NCBI GenBank assembly: GCA_020851455.1
Contig: JADZCT010000020.1
Location: 248,001-312,000 of the forward strand
Length of the DNA stretch: 64,000 nt
DNA from: Gemmatimonadaceae bacterium
GTDB lineage: Bacteria; Gemmatimonadota; Gemmatimonadetes; Gemmatimonadales; Gemmatimonadaceae
Direction: 5' to 3'
The notes under the pieces were generated by a model that was not told where the DNA came from, did no database searches, and was given only the letters and a program-made list of their open reading frames with translations. Positions within the stretch are counted from its first letter, which is position 1. The number at the start of each line of letters is the position of its first letter. The position numbers were made by a program, and so were the translations under genes. This document shows positions 1 to 8,618 of this stretch, in pieces.

Positions 1-2674
1 ACGACCCGAAGAGCGAGGCGAGGATGAGGTAGATGAACACGACTGCGAGGCCCAGCGCCTCCAGCACGTAGCCCTTGGTTTCGTTGAGGTTCTTCACGTC
101 GCCGCCGAATCTGGTGCGATACCCGGCAGGCAGGACCAGTGAGTCAATTGCCGCCTGTGCGCGGACAGCCACGTCGCCGACCGCCGCGCCCGGCAGCACC
201 TGCGCGGAGATTGAGATCTGGCGCTCAAGCTGGAGCCTCTGGATGGTCTGCGGGCCGACGCCGCTGCGAAACTCCGCAACCTGGGCGAGCGGGACGCTGG
301 CGTTCCGGCCAGTGCGCGCGTCAATGCCGGCTCCCGCGATCGGGATATCGGCGACATTGCTTGCGGTGGCGCGCAGGGAATCGGGATAGATCACGACGAC
401 GTCGTGCGAGTATCCCTGCGGGTCCTGCCAGGTGGTTGCGCGGCCTCCCGTGAACAGCGGCTGGAGCGTGGTGGCAATGGTGCCAATACCAAGTCCGGCC
501 GCCCATGCCTGCTGGCGGTCCACCTCGACGTCGAGCTGCGGAATCTCGCCGTCGTCGGAAGAGGTCGGCTCGGCCATGCCCTCCACGCGGCGCATTGCGT
601 CCAGCACCTGAGCTGCAATCAGGCGCAGGCGCGCGGGTTCGGGGCCCTGAACGTTGATCTGGATTGGCGCACCACGCCCGCCGAACATGGACGGCGTAGA
701 TCCAATGCTCACGCGCACGCCGGGGAACCGGTTGAGCTGGCTTCTGATTTCGGACTGGATCTGGAACTGCGACCTGGGCCGATCCGACTTGGGCTTGAGC
801 CGGACGTAGATGTTGCCACCGCCACCGCGTCCGCCGCCGCCGGCGTTGACGGACACTTGCGTGAACTCCGTCTCGGGGAGTGACTGCAGGTACCGGTCCA
901 CGGCCTGCACGCGCGTGGTCATGTACTGCATGCTCGAGCCGGGCGCCGTGCGGGCGTTGACGTTGAACTCGCCGGCGTCGTAGTCAGGCATCCAGGTGAA
1001 GCCGACGAACTTCAGCAGCACGAATGCGCCGATGATCGAGGCCGCAGCCCCGCCAAGGATGATGCCGCGGTGAGCAAGCGACCAGCGAAGCCAGCCCGGA
1101 TACCGGTTGGCGACGCGCTCGAATGCAGCGTCGAACGCCAGCGCCACGCGCCGGATGGGCCCCGCGTGGCGGCGGGCTTCTTCGCCGTGCTCCATTGCAT
1201 CCGGGTCGTGCCAGATGCTAGAGAGCATTGGGTCGAGTGTGAACGACACGAAGAGCGATACCAGCACCGCCAGCGCGACGGTGACGCCAAACTGGAAGAA
1301 CATCTTGCCGATCATGCCGCCCATGAAGGCCACTGGTATGAAGACGGCGATGACGGCAAGCGACGTGGAGAGGACCGCGAGGCCGATCTCGTCGGTTCCA
1401 TCCTTGGCCGCGCGGTGGTGGTCCTTTCCCATCGCGACATGGCGAACGATGTTCTCGCGCACTACGATTGCGTCGTCTATCAGCAGGCCGATTGCCAGCG
1501 ACAAGGCCATCAGCGTCATGGTGTTGAGCGTGAAGCCGAATGCCCACATGATGAAGAACGCCGAGATAATGCTGACCGGCAGGGTGAGTCCCGTGATGAC
1601 GGTCGAACGCCATGAGTTCAGGAACAGATAGATGATCGCGATCGTGAGGACGGCGCCGAGCACGATCGTGAGTTCCACGTCAGCGAGCGCCTCGCGAATA
1701 TGCTTGGCGTTGTCACGTACAACGGTGAGTTCCAGGTCGGCCGGGAGGGTGCGCTCTACCTCGGCAACGACGGCGTTGACGCGCTCGACGACGTCAACGG
1801 TATTTGAGCCGGAGATCTTGAGAACGTCGAGGGAGACGTTCGGCGCGCCGCGCAGGAAGGATGTGGACCGCTTCTCCGCGACCGTATCAACGACCCGCCC
1901 GATGTCGCGAACCCGAACCGGGGTCCCGGAGCGCACCTGGACGACGATATCGCGGAAAGCGAGAGGGTTGTCAACGCGGCCCGTGATTCTCACCAGTCGC
2001 TCTCCGTCATCCTTGACCAGGCGGCCAGCAGGCACGTCCTGATTCTCGCGCTGCAGGGCTGACATGACCTGGTCCGGCGTGATGCCGTACGCCCGCATGT
2101 TCACGGGATCGAGTTCGACGCGGACCTGGCGCGTTGCGATGCCGTTGATATTCACGCCGCCGACGCCCGCCACGCTCTCGATCCTGGGTCGGATCACCTG
2201 GTCGGCGAGGTCGCTGACCTCGCGCAGCGTGCGCGAGGCGCTGCCCAGCGCGATGGTCATGACCGGCGCATCGTTCGGATCGTAACGCTGAATGACCGGG
2301 TCGTTGATCTCCCGGGGCAACTGGCGTCGGATGCGCGCGACCTTGACGGAGATCTCCGGCTGCATGCGTACGGGATCCACGCCCAGGTTGAAGTTCAGCC
2401 GGACGTTCGAGGAGCCTTCGGACGATGTGGAGGTGATCTCGTTGAGCCCGTCAACGGTATTGAGGGCCTGCTCGATGGGGCGGGTGATTTCACGCTCGAC
2501 GACCTCTGGCGATGCGCCTGGGTAGGTCGTGCTGACGGATATGACCGGGTAGCTGACGTCGGGGTACTCGTCAACGGCAAGCCGGGAGAATCCCACGACG
2601 CCGAAGACGACGAGTGCCACCATCATCATGGTGGCAAATACGGGGCGCTTGATTGAAACGTCTGAGAGGAACAT
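1..2674 (-). CDS. RND multidrug efflux pump (AcrB/HAE1 family), 3' end outside window
   Basis: Inner-membrane proton-driven pump of a tripartite efflux system. The visible part (about 891 residues from an ATG at 2674) opens with the family N terminus MFLSDVSIKRPVFATMMM. It then carries the porter domain, the TM2-TM6 block and the TM4 proton-relay motif GLLIDDAIVVREN with two adjacent Asp, and it is cut at position 1 inside YLILASLFGS, just before the last TM bundle. It follows the adaptor gene by 30 bp and the TolC gene lies before that, so all three form one minus-strand operon. A glycine-rich loop (AGGGGRGGGGN, around 817-846) interrupts the second porter half. Family membership is clear; the substrate cannot be read from sequence, and the Asp pair argues for the drug (HAE1) rather than the metal (HME) branch. 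Confidence 0.95.
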   Translation of the reverse strand, partial: MFLSDVSIKRPVFATMMMVALVVFGVVGFSRLAVDEYPDVSYPVISVSTTYPGASPEVVEREITRPIEQALNTVDGLNEITSTSSEGSSNVRLNFNLGVDPVRMQPEISVKVARIRRQLPREINDPVIQRYDPNDAPVMTIALGSASRTLREVSDLADQVIRPRIESVAGVGGVNINGIATRQVRVELDPVNMRAYGITPDQVMSALQRENQDVPAGRLVKDDGERLVRITGRVDNPLAFRDIVVQVRSGTPVRVRDIGRVVDTVAEKRSTSFLRGAPNVSLDVLKISGSNTVDVVERVNAVVAEVERTLPADLELTVVRDNAKHIREALADVELTIVLGAVLTIAIIYLFLNSWRSTVITGLTLPVSIISAFFIMWAFGFTLNTMTLMALSLAIGLLIDDAIVVRENIVRHVAMGKDHHRAAKDGTDEIGLAVLSTSLAVIAVFIPVAFMGGMIGKMFFQFGVTVALAVLVSLFVSFTLDPMLSSIWHDPDAMEHGEEARRHAGPIRRVALAFDAAFERVANRYPGWLRWSLAHRGIILGGAAASIIGAFVLLKFVGFTWMPDYDAGEFNVNARTAPGSSMQYMTTRVQAVDRYLQSLPETEFTQVSVNAGGGGRGGGGNIYVRLKPKSDRPRSQFQIQSEIRSQLNRFPGVRVSIGSTPSMFGGRGAPIQINVQGPEPARLRLIAAQVLDAMRRVEGMAEPTSSDDGEIPQLDVEVDRQQAWAAGLGIGTIATTLQPLFTGGRATTWQDPQGYSHDVVVIYPDSLRATASNVADIPIAGAGIDARTGRNASVPLAQVAEFRSGVGPQTIQRLQLERQISISAQVLPGAAVGDVAVRAQAAIDSLVLPAGYRTRFGGDVKNLNETKGYVLEALGLAVVFIYLILASLFGS

Positions 2675-2704
2675 GCGTGGACTCCGTCGGGCGACAGCGC
2701 CGCG

Positions 2705-3979
2705 TCAGGGAGTGGCGCCGCGACCGCGGCGGCCACCGCGACCTTCGTTGCCAATCAGCTGGACTTTCATGCCGGGCCCAAGGGTTCCAGGTGCGCCAAC
2801 GACGACCTGGTCCAGCTCGCGTAGGCCGTCCACGATTTGCACGGTGCCACGGGCTTCGTCGGCAATTCCAGTCTTGACCACGGTCATCGCGAGTTCGTCG
2901 CCCTGGATCTTGTAGACGAAAACCTGGGTGCCGTCAACGTTGACGCGGATGGCTGAGGACGGGACGGTCAGCGCGTCCCCGATCGTCCTGGTGACAACCT
3001 GACCCGTGGCGAAGGTGTTGCCCTTGAGGACGCCGCTGGGATTGGGGACGGTAAGGTAGACGGCCACCGAGCGTGACGCGGGATCTATGGTGGGGCTGAC
3101 GCGTGAAACGCGGCCGGTGAATGCGCGTCCGTCCGCCGTCAGGCGAACGGCCTGGCCCGCCTTGATGTCGTCCGCACTCTTGGCCGGCACCGAGCCGGCC
3201 AGCTCGAGCGTTGCGGTTCGGACCATCGTGAACAATTGCGTGCCGCGGGGAGTGTTCTCGCCGTCCTGAACCAGCCGCTTCTCGATGGTTCCGGCGAACG
3301 GCGCAGTGACACGCGTGTCACGGACGACGTTGGCTGCCGCCCGTTGCCGTGCTTCGGAGGCAGCGAGACGCGCCTTCGCCGCATCGGCGGCCTGTTCCGT
3401 GACCTTGAGGTCGCGCTCGGCAATGGCGCCGACCTTGAAGAGTTCGCGCGACTGATCGGCATTCCACGCCGAGGTGGCCGCATCGCTCTTGGCGGCGGCG
3501 ACGTCGGCGTCGGCCGAACGCAGCGATGCCTCCTGCTCGCTCGACTCGAACTTGGCGAGCACTGCATTGGCGGCTACCGGCTGGCCCTCGCGGACGTACA
3601 CCTTCTCGAGAATGCCATCAATCCGGGAGCGGATGGTTGCAGACTCGAGAGCGCGGAGGTCACCTGACACCGAAATCGTCGCTTCCACGGTTCCCCGCGC
3701 GACTTTCGCAACGTCACCGGCGCCGAGTACGATAGATGCGGTGCGTCCGGCCCGGCCTGCGCCGCGTGCGCTGCCACCGGCGGAATCGCCGGCGGCGGTT
3801 CCGCGAGCACGTGGCGCCGTCCCATCCTTTCGAGAGCCGACATCCTGGCCTTGGCTGGCGGCTGACGCCGTGTTCTTCTGACTGGGGCCAGCCGTGGTGC
3901 GGTCCGCCGCGTCGGCGGTGCAAGCGCAGGCAAAGGCGATGGCGACCAAGGTGGCCGTCACGCGGGGCGTGGTATTCAC
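2705..3979 (-). CDS. RND periplasmic adaptor (membrane fusion protein)
   Basis: Periplasmic adaptor that bridges the RND pump and the TolC channel. The 424-residue product has a signal sequence ending near FACACTADA (possibly a lipoprotein). A barrel-sandwich/lipoyl half with RSRIDGILEKVYVREGQPV follows, then an alpha-hairpin rich in Ala/Glu/Lys (about residues 165-225), the second lipoyl half (TAPFAGTIEKRLVQDGE), a beta-barrel, and a C-terminal tail GRGGRRGRG. The start is GTG at 3979 and overlaps the TGA of the TolC gene by four bases (GTGA), indicating translational coupling. The pump gene begins 30 bp downstream. The region just after the signal sequence (roughly residues 25-85) is low-complexity Ala/Gly/Arg/Ser and probably a flexible tether. 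Confidence 0.93.
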   Translation of the reverse strand: MNTTPRVTATLVAIAFACACTADAADRTTAGPSQKNTASAASQGQDVGSRKDGTAPRARGTAAGDSAGGSARGAGRAGRTASIVLGAGDVAKVARGTVEATISVSGDLRALESATIRSRIDGILEKVYVREGQPVAANAVLAKFESSEQEASLRSADADVAAAKSDAATSAWNADQSRELFKVGAIAERDLKVTEQAADAAKARLAASEARQRAAANVVRDTRVTAPFAGTIEKRLVQDGENTPRGTQLFTMVRTATLELAGSVPAKSADDIKAGQAVRLTADGRAFTGRVSRVSPTIDPASRSVAVYLTVPNPSGVLKGNTFATGQVVTRTIGDALTVPSSAIRVNVDGTQVFVYKIQGDELAMTVVKTGIADEARGTVQIVDGLRELDQVVVGAPGTLGPGMKVQLIGNEGRGGRRGRGATP

Positions 3980-5409
3980 TGTGAGGACTTGCCGGAGAAT
4001 GGCCGAACGGAGACGGTCGCGCCGGTTGGCAGCGGGATTGGGTGGCCTCGAACCCGGGCGAGGTCGGCCGTGGCGATGTAGACGTCAACGAGGGCCTTGG
4101 CTTCGTTGGCCTGGGCCGTCAGCATGGCGAACTGTGCGTCCATCACGTCGAGCTGGGTGCCGAGTCCGCGGGTGAAGCGGAGCGAAGCAAGATCGAACGA
4201 CTCGACCGCTTCGGCCGAGTTCTGGCCGCGCGCGTTCCACGCGGCGCGGGCCCGGTTGAATTCCGCACGCGCACGCCCGAGGTCCAGCGCGGCGGCTTCC
4301 CGTTGCTGGTGCAGGTTTGTCTCGGCAATTGCACGCTGGGCGCTGGCCAGCTCGATGTTGGATTTCGTGAGGAGTCCGTCGAAAACCGCCCAGTTCACCT
4401 GGACGCCGAAGCTCCGGTCGGCGAAGAACCCGTTGTTCTGGCACACTTTCGTGGTTGACGGCGGGCTGCAGAATGCGCCTGAACTCGCCCCCAGCCGGTC
4501 TGGAAGGCCGTTCTTCGTGGGCAGGCCAAGGAAGCCGTAGTTGAACGACATGCTTACGGTTGGGAAGAGCGGCGCGCGCGCGACGCGGACGCCATCCTGC
4601 CTGGCCAGGAGCATGAGTTCAGCCGACCGGACGCTTCCCCGGGGAAGGTCAGGGGCAAGGTCGCTGGCCGCTGCTTCTACGATGGCGCGAACGGCGGTGG
4701 TATCGAGCGGCGTGGTGAGCGCAATCGTTCGCTCCATCGGCACGTCGAGAAGCCTCTTGAGGTCGAGCAATGCGTTGTCGCGGTCATTCCGGGCCTGCAG
4801 GACGAGCGGTTCGATGTTGGCCCGGGCGACGCGGGCACGCAGAAGGTCATAGCGCGCTGATCGCCCCGCGGCGACGAACTGCTCGACCTGCTGAAGGCGC
4901 TCCGTGGAGAGCGCGAGGTTGCGTTCCTGCAGGCTGACGATGCGTTCCAGGTAGAGTGCGCCCAGGTATGCGCGCTGCATGTCGAGGGCGAAGCGAGCCC
5001 TTGCCTCGCCGGCGTCGTAGTCGGCTGCATCACGAAGGCGGCTTGCCGACCTCAGGCCGGCGACGATGCGTCCGCCCTGAAACAGGGTCTGAGACGCGAC
5101 GAAAGTCGCTTGGTACGTGTAGCTCTGGCCGAAGATGTTGCCCACGATCGTTGCGCGGGCATTCTGCAGGACCTGCGAGTAGCTGCCCTGGAACCGGACC
5201 TGAGGTACGGCCGAAGCCATGCTGACGCCGAGCTGCGCGTCGCTCACGCGGAGGGCGAGCTTGCTCAGGGTTGCCTCGTCGGATCGCTGGATGGCGTACG
5301 CCACGGCGTCCGCGATCGAGTACCGAACCGTGTCCGGGTGCTGAGCGGGAAGGCGCGTGCTGCTTCCGATGACAGCGCCGAGGAGGAAGATGGGGTACCG
5401 CAGTCTCAC
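3976..5409 (-). CDS. TolC-family outer-membrane efflux protein
   Basis: Outer-membrane channel of the tripartite pump encoded by the next two genes. The 477-residue product has a signal peptide (LLGAVIGSSTRLPAQ) and two TolC repeats with long Ala/Arg/Leu-rich helices. Typical stretches are FQGSYSQVLQNARA, QTLFQGGRIVAGLRSA in the first half and VNWAVFDGLLTKSNIELASAQRA with FTRGLGTQLDVMDAQ in the second. GTG start at 5409. Its TGA overlaps the adaptor GTG by four bases. As the first gene of the operon its promoter should lie in the roughly 70 bp between 5410 and the end of the MqnD-like gene at 5477, unless it is read from the upstream same-strand genes. Confidence 0.93.
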   Translation of the reverse strand: MRLRYPIFLLGAVIGSSTRLPAQHPDTVRYSIADAVAYAIQRSDEATLSKLALRVSDAQLGVSMASAVPQVRFQGSYSQVLQNARATIVGNIFGQSYTYQATFVASQTLFQGGRIVAGLRSASRLRDAADYDAGEARARFALDMQRAYLGALYLERIVSLQERNLALSTERLQQVEQFVAAGRSARYDLLRARVARANIEPLVLQARNDRDNALLDLKRLLDVPMERTIALTTPLDTTAVRAIVEAAASDLAPDLPRGSVRSAELMLLARQDGVRVARAPLFPTVSMSFNYGFLGLPTKNGLPDRLGASSGAFCSPPSTTKVCQNNGFFADRSFGVQVNWAVFDGLLTKSNIELASAQRAIAETNLHQQREAAALDLGRARAEFNRARAAWNARGQNSAEAVESFDLASLRFTRGLGTQLDVMDAQFAMLTAQANEAKALVDVYIATADLARVRGHPIPLPTGATVSVRPFSGKSSQ

Positions 5410-5476
5410 GATGGAGTTAACGTGTTTGGGACGGCCGGTGTTGGCGGAGACGCGGCAGGGCGCCGCGGCGGGGCTC

Positions 5477-6307
5477 TCAGGGGTAGACGAACTCCGGGCG
5501 TACGAGTTTGGGAATGACGCCAGCCGTAGCGCCGCGCTCGAGGAGTGTGTTCACGGATCGCCGCCCTGGTTCTTTGTAATCCAGCGTCCAGTCGTTCACA
5601 TACATGCCGACAAACTCGTCCGCTCGTCGGCGCTCCAAACCTCTGGCGTACTTCATGGCGTGATTGAGTGCGTTTTCACGGTGGTTTAGTGCATACGCGA
5701 TACTGGCGTGGAGATGGCGCGCAATTTTGTGGATAATAGCCTCGCCAAGGTCTTTGCGAACGACGTTTCCGCCGAGCGGGAGAGGCAGTCCCGTCTCCGA
5801 ATGCCACCACTCGCCGAGGTCAGCCACCAGCGAGAGTCCCTGGTCTGCGTATGTCAGCTGACCTTCGTGGATGATGAGGCCCATGTCCACCGACCCGTCG
5901 AGCACGCGTTCCTCGACAAGGTCGAACGGGGTCGGGACCGCCTCGAACTCCGGTTCGTAGAGGCGGAGGGTCAGGTAGGCGCTGGTGAGCAACCCGGGGA
6001 TGGCGACGCGCTTGCCCTTAATGTCGGCCCTGCCGGATGGTTTTCGGGCGACCAGCCGCGGGCCGTAGCGATCGCCCATGGATGCACCGCTCGAGAGGAG
6101 TGCGTAGCGGTCGGCGATATACGCGTACGCATGGATGGACACTGCGCTGACCTCGAGTTCGCCTCTCAGCGCACGCTGGTTGAGTGTTTCTATATCCTGC
6201 AGTTCGTGGGCGTACACGAGGCCTTCGGTGTCAATGAGCCCCTCGGCGAGGGCATAGAACATGAAGGCGTCGTCCGAGTCGGGGCTGTGTGCAACGCGGA
6301 TTTGCAC
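5477..6307 (-). CDS. mqnD: MqnD-like 1,4-dihydroxy-6-naphthoate synthase family protein
   Basis: Belongs to the MqnA/MqnD periplasmic-binding-protein fold. MqnD cleaves cyclic dehypoxanthinyl futalosine in the futalosine route to menaquinone. The 276-residue product has an N-terminal strand-loop RVAHSPDSDDAFMFYAL and the MqnD hallmark DMGLIIHEGQLTY with His147, matching the catalytic His of characterised MqnD. DLGEWWHSETGLPLPLGG follows, also family-typical. I chose the GTG at 6307 because conserved sequence begins there; the open frame continues upstream to a TTG at 6385 that would overlap the preceding gene. The first loop is SPDSDD where classical MqnD has SPCPND, so a paralogue with another ligand is possible. 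It follows the zinc-ribbon gene by about 40 bp. Confidence 0.75.
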   Translation of the reverse strand: MQIRVAHSPDSDDAFMFYALAEGLIDTEGLVYAHELQDIETLNQRALRGELEVSAVSIHAYAYIADRYALLSSGASMGDRYGPRLVARKPSGRADIKGKRVAIPGLLTSAYLTLRLYEPEFEAVPTPFDLVEERVLDGSVDMGLIIHEGQLTYADQGLSLVADLGEWWHSETGLPLPLGGNVVRKDLGEAIIHKIARHLHASIAYALNHRENALNHAMKYARGLERRRADEFVGMYVNDWTLDYKEPGRRSVNTLLERGATAGVIPKLVRPEFVYP

Positions 6308-6347
6308 GGCGGGGTCACCGGCTTGAAGTGAGGGGGACGAGGGCTCG

Positions 6348-7112
6348 CTACGGGCGCTTCGGTGCCGGCTCGAGTGCGGCGTCAATGTCGCGCTGGTGAT
6401 CGGCGTATTCCGGCAGGCGCTTGGCCTGTTCGGCCGGTGCGGCTGCGAGGAACTGCTTTCGGTACGCCGCTGCCGCCGCCGGCTTTTTCTCCATGTCAGC
6501 CGCCCGTGCCGCCAGCAGCAGGCCGAGCAGGTGGGTTGGGCTCTTCTTGAGGATCGTATCGGCCTGCGCGGCGGCAGCAGCGGCGTCGCCGGTCACGGCG
6601 GAGATGGATCCAATGTCATAGCGGGCGTGGGCGTCCAGCGGACCAATTCGCTCGTAGGCCATGATCGCCATGGGCGCGAACATGGCGGCGCTGTCGGCCT
6701 TGCCCTCACTGGCGTAGCGCATCACCCTATCGAAGAGTCGGCTGGCTGCCTCTTCGGCCGTCATGCCAGAGATGTCGGTCGTTGCGGCCCCGCCGCCGGA
6801 AAGCGGCGCGTTAGGCCCGCCTGCCTGCGGAGGACTGGCGCCAGCGCCGCGGGCGCCGAACTGCTGACCGGCGACGAACGCGACGAGCACCAGGAGGACC
6901 GTTGCGGCGATCATCCACGCGGGCGGAGCGCCGCGCGAGGCAGTGGCCGCCGGCTTCCCGCAGTGCTGGCAGAACCTGGCGCCAGCGACGATGCCGTTAC
7001 CGCAGGCTTGGCACTTCTGGGGCGTGAGGGCGGCTCCGCATGCGGCGCAATACTGCCCGGACGCCGGCTCACCGCACTGTGGGCAGGCTGTGTTACCCGA
7101 AACCTTGGTCAT
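6348..7112 (-). CDS. Double zinc-ribbon, single-pass membrane protein
   Basis: Unnamed 254-residue protein. It starts at ATG 7112 with MTKVSGNTACPQCGEP. The first 60 residues hold two Cys4 zinc ribbons (CPQCG...CAACG and CQACG...CQHCG). One transmembrane helix follows (WMIAATVLLVLVAFVAGQQF), then a Gly/Pro/Ala linker and a C-terminal helical domain of about 140 residues that resembles TPR-like repeats (SRLFDRVMRYASEGKADSA, then DAAAAAAQADTILKKSP). Zinc-ribbon/TM/TPR proteins of this layout are common and uncharacterised; a scaffold role is a guess. The frame stays open far upstream, but that part is antisense to glnA and is not coding. It lies divergently from glnA and upstream of the MqnD-like gene. 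Confidence 0.85.
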   Translation of the reverse strand: MTKVSGNTACPQCGEPASGQYCAACGAALTPQKCQACGNGIVAGARFCQHCGKPAATASRGAPPAWMIAATVLLVLVAFVAGQQFGARGAGASPPQAGGPNAPLSGGGAATTDISGMTAEEAASRLFDRVMRYASEGKADSAAMFAPMAIMAYERIGPLDAHARYDIGSISAVTGDAAAAAAQADTILKKSPTHLLGLLLAARAADMEKKPAAAAAYRKQFLAAAPAEQAKRLPEYADHQRDIDAALEPAPKRP

Positions 7113-7217
7113 GCCGAAAAATACACTGACGTGCCGGCCCAGGGTGCTGATCCAGCAGGTTTGCCGAGCGGGTGATTGCGTCCGATATTTCCCGTTCACG
7201 CTGATGGGGCGGAACTC

Positions 7218-8582
7218 GTGGCCGGGAAGAACCGATCGCTGCTTACCGACCTGTCCGGAGCGACGGGGCGAGACATCCTGGAGCTGGCCGAGTCGCACAA
7301 CGTGCGATTTCTGCGCCTGATGTTCACGGACATTCCCGGCGTGAACAAGAACGTCGAGATTCCCGCATCGCAGTTCGCCAAGGCCGTTGCGGGCGACATC
7401 ATGTTCGACGGATCGTCCATCGAGGGCTTTGTCCGGGTCGAGGAATCGGACATGCTTCTCGTGCCGGATCTGGCGACGTTCAAGATCTTTCCCGGGGGCA
7501 CTGCCGACAGTCGCGTGGGGCGTCTCATCTGCGACATAGCCCGGCCGGACGGCGTGCCGTTCGAGGGGGATCCCCGCGGGGCGCTGAAGCGTCAGGTCGC
7601 CCGTGCAGCAGAGATGGGCTACACCATGAACGCCGGAATGGAAGCTGAGTTCTTCATGTTCCGGCTTGGTTCGGACGGCGCGCCAGTCATAGCAACGCAT
7701 GACGTGGGGTCGTACTTCGACCTGACTCCTGCCGACCAGGACGAGGAGGCGCGTCGGGCAATCGTTGACGTGCTCGAGCAGATGGGGTTCGAGATCGAGG
7801 CTGCGCACCATGAGGTGGCGCATGGCCAGCACGAGATTGACTTCAGGCATGCCGACGCGCTTACCACCGCGGATAATCTTGCGACCTTCCGCTTCGTTGT
7901 GAGGCATGTGGCCAGGCAGTTCGGGCTCCACGCGTCGTTCATGCCGAAACCGATATACGGGCAGAACGGCAGTGGGATGCATACGCACCAGTCGTTGTCC
8001 GCGGGCGGCAAGAACGTGTTCTACGACGCGCGGGGTGACTATGAGCTGTCGAAGACCGCGCTGCGGTACATCGGGGGCTTGCTGGCGCATGCGCGCGGGA
8101 TGTGTGCGATAACGAACCCAATTGTGAACTCGTACAAGCGCCTCGTTCCGGGCTACGAGGCGCCGGTTGACGTGGCGTGGTCCATGCAGAACACATCCCC
8201 GCTCATACGGGTGCCGGCGCGCAGGGGGATTGGCACGCGCGTCGAGCTCAGGTCGCCGGATCCGAGCGCCAATCCCTACTTGGCGCTAGCGGTGATGCTG
8301 GCCGCCGGGTTGGACGGAATCGAGACCGACGCAAGCTCGCGGGAGCCCGTGAACGAGAGCGTACGCGGGATGAGTTTTCGTGAGAAGAGACGGCTTCGCA
8401 TAGACGACCTTCCGCGCGACCTGAACGAGGCATGTGACGAACTCGAAAAGGACGCAGTGATTCGCGCTGCGCTCGGTGAGCACATCGCAAAGCATTTCCT
8501 GTCGGCGAAGCGGCAGGAATGGCGCGAGTACATCACGCAGGTATCCGCGTGGGAGCTCGACCGGTATCTGGCGAAGTACTGA
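7218..8582 (+). CDS. glnA: Glutamine synthetase type I (GSI-alpha-like)
   Basis: ATP-dependent ligation of ammonia to glutamate, the entry point of nitrogen assimilation; cytoplasmic dodecamer in this family. The 454-residue product carries the beta-grasp region (MFDGSSIEGFVRVEESDM), the first metal-ligand motif MEAEFF, HHEVAHGQHEIDF, the KPIYGQNGSGMHTHQSL loop and the glutamate-binding NRLVPGYEAPV-type segment (here YKRLVPGYEAPVDVAWS). RVELRSPDPSANPYLAL is present too. The adenylylation loop with its Tyr (NLYDLPPEE type) is absent, as in the GSI-alpha class, so adenylylation control is unlikely. Start uncertain: GTG 7218 follows a GGGGCGG stretch, and TTG 7176 would add 14 residues. It faces the GSIII gene tail to tail with 36 bp between. 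Confidence 0.95.
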   Translation: MAGKNRSLLTDLSGATGRDILELAESHNVRFLRLMFTDIPGVNKNVEIPASQFAKAVAGDIMFDGSSIEGFVRVEESDMLLVPDLATFKIFPGGTADSRVGRLICDIARPDGVPFEGDPRGALKRQVARAAEMGYTMNAGMEAEFFMFRLGSDGAPVIATHDVGSYFDLTPADQDEEARRAIVDVLEQMGFEIEAAHHEVAHGQHEIDFRHADALTTADNLATFRFVVRHVARQFGLHASFMPKPIYGQNGSGMHTHQSLSAGGKNVFYDARGDYELSKTALRYIGGLLAHARGMCAITNPIVNSYKRLVPGYEAPVDVAWSMQNTSPLIRVPARRGIGTRVELRSPDPSANPYLALAVMLAAGLDGIETDASSREPVNESVRGMSFREKRRLRIDDLPRDLNEACDELEKDAVIRAALGEHIAKHFLSAKRQEWREYITQVSAWELDRYLAKY

Positions 8583-8618
8583 CCTGAAGCGTGGCGCTGG
8601 CCGCTGTGCCGCCCGCGA

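Noticed and set aside
7113-8090. Open minus-strand frame running upstream from the zinc-ribbon gene
   Set aside because: It is antisense to the highly conserved glnA; no family-like sequence. The gene starts at ATG 7112.
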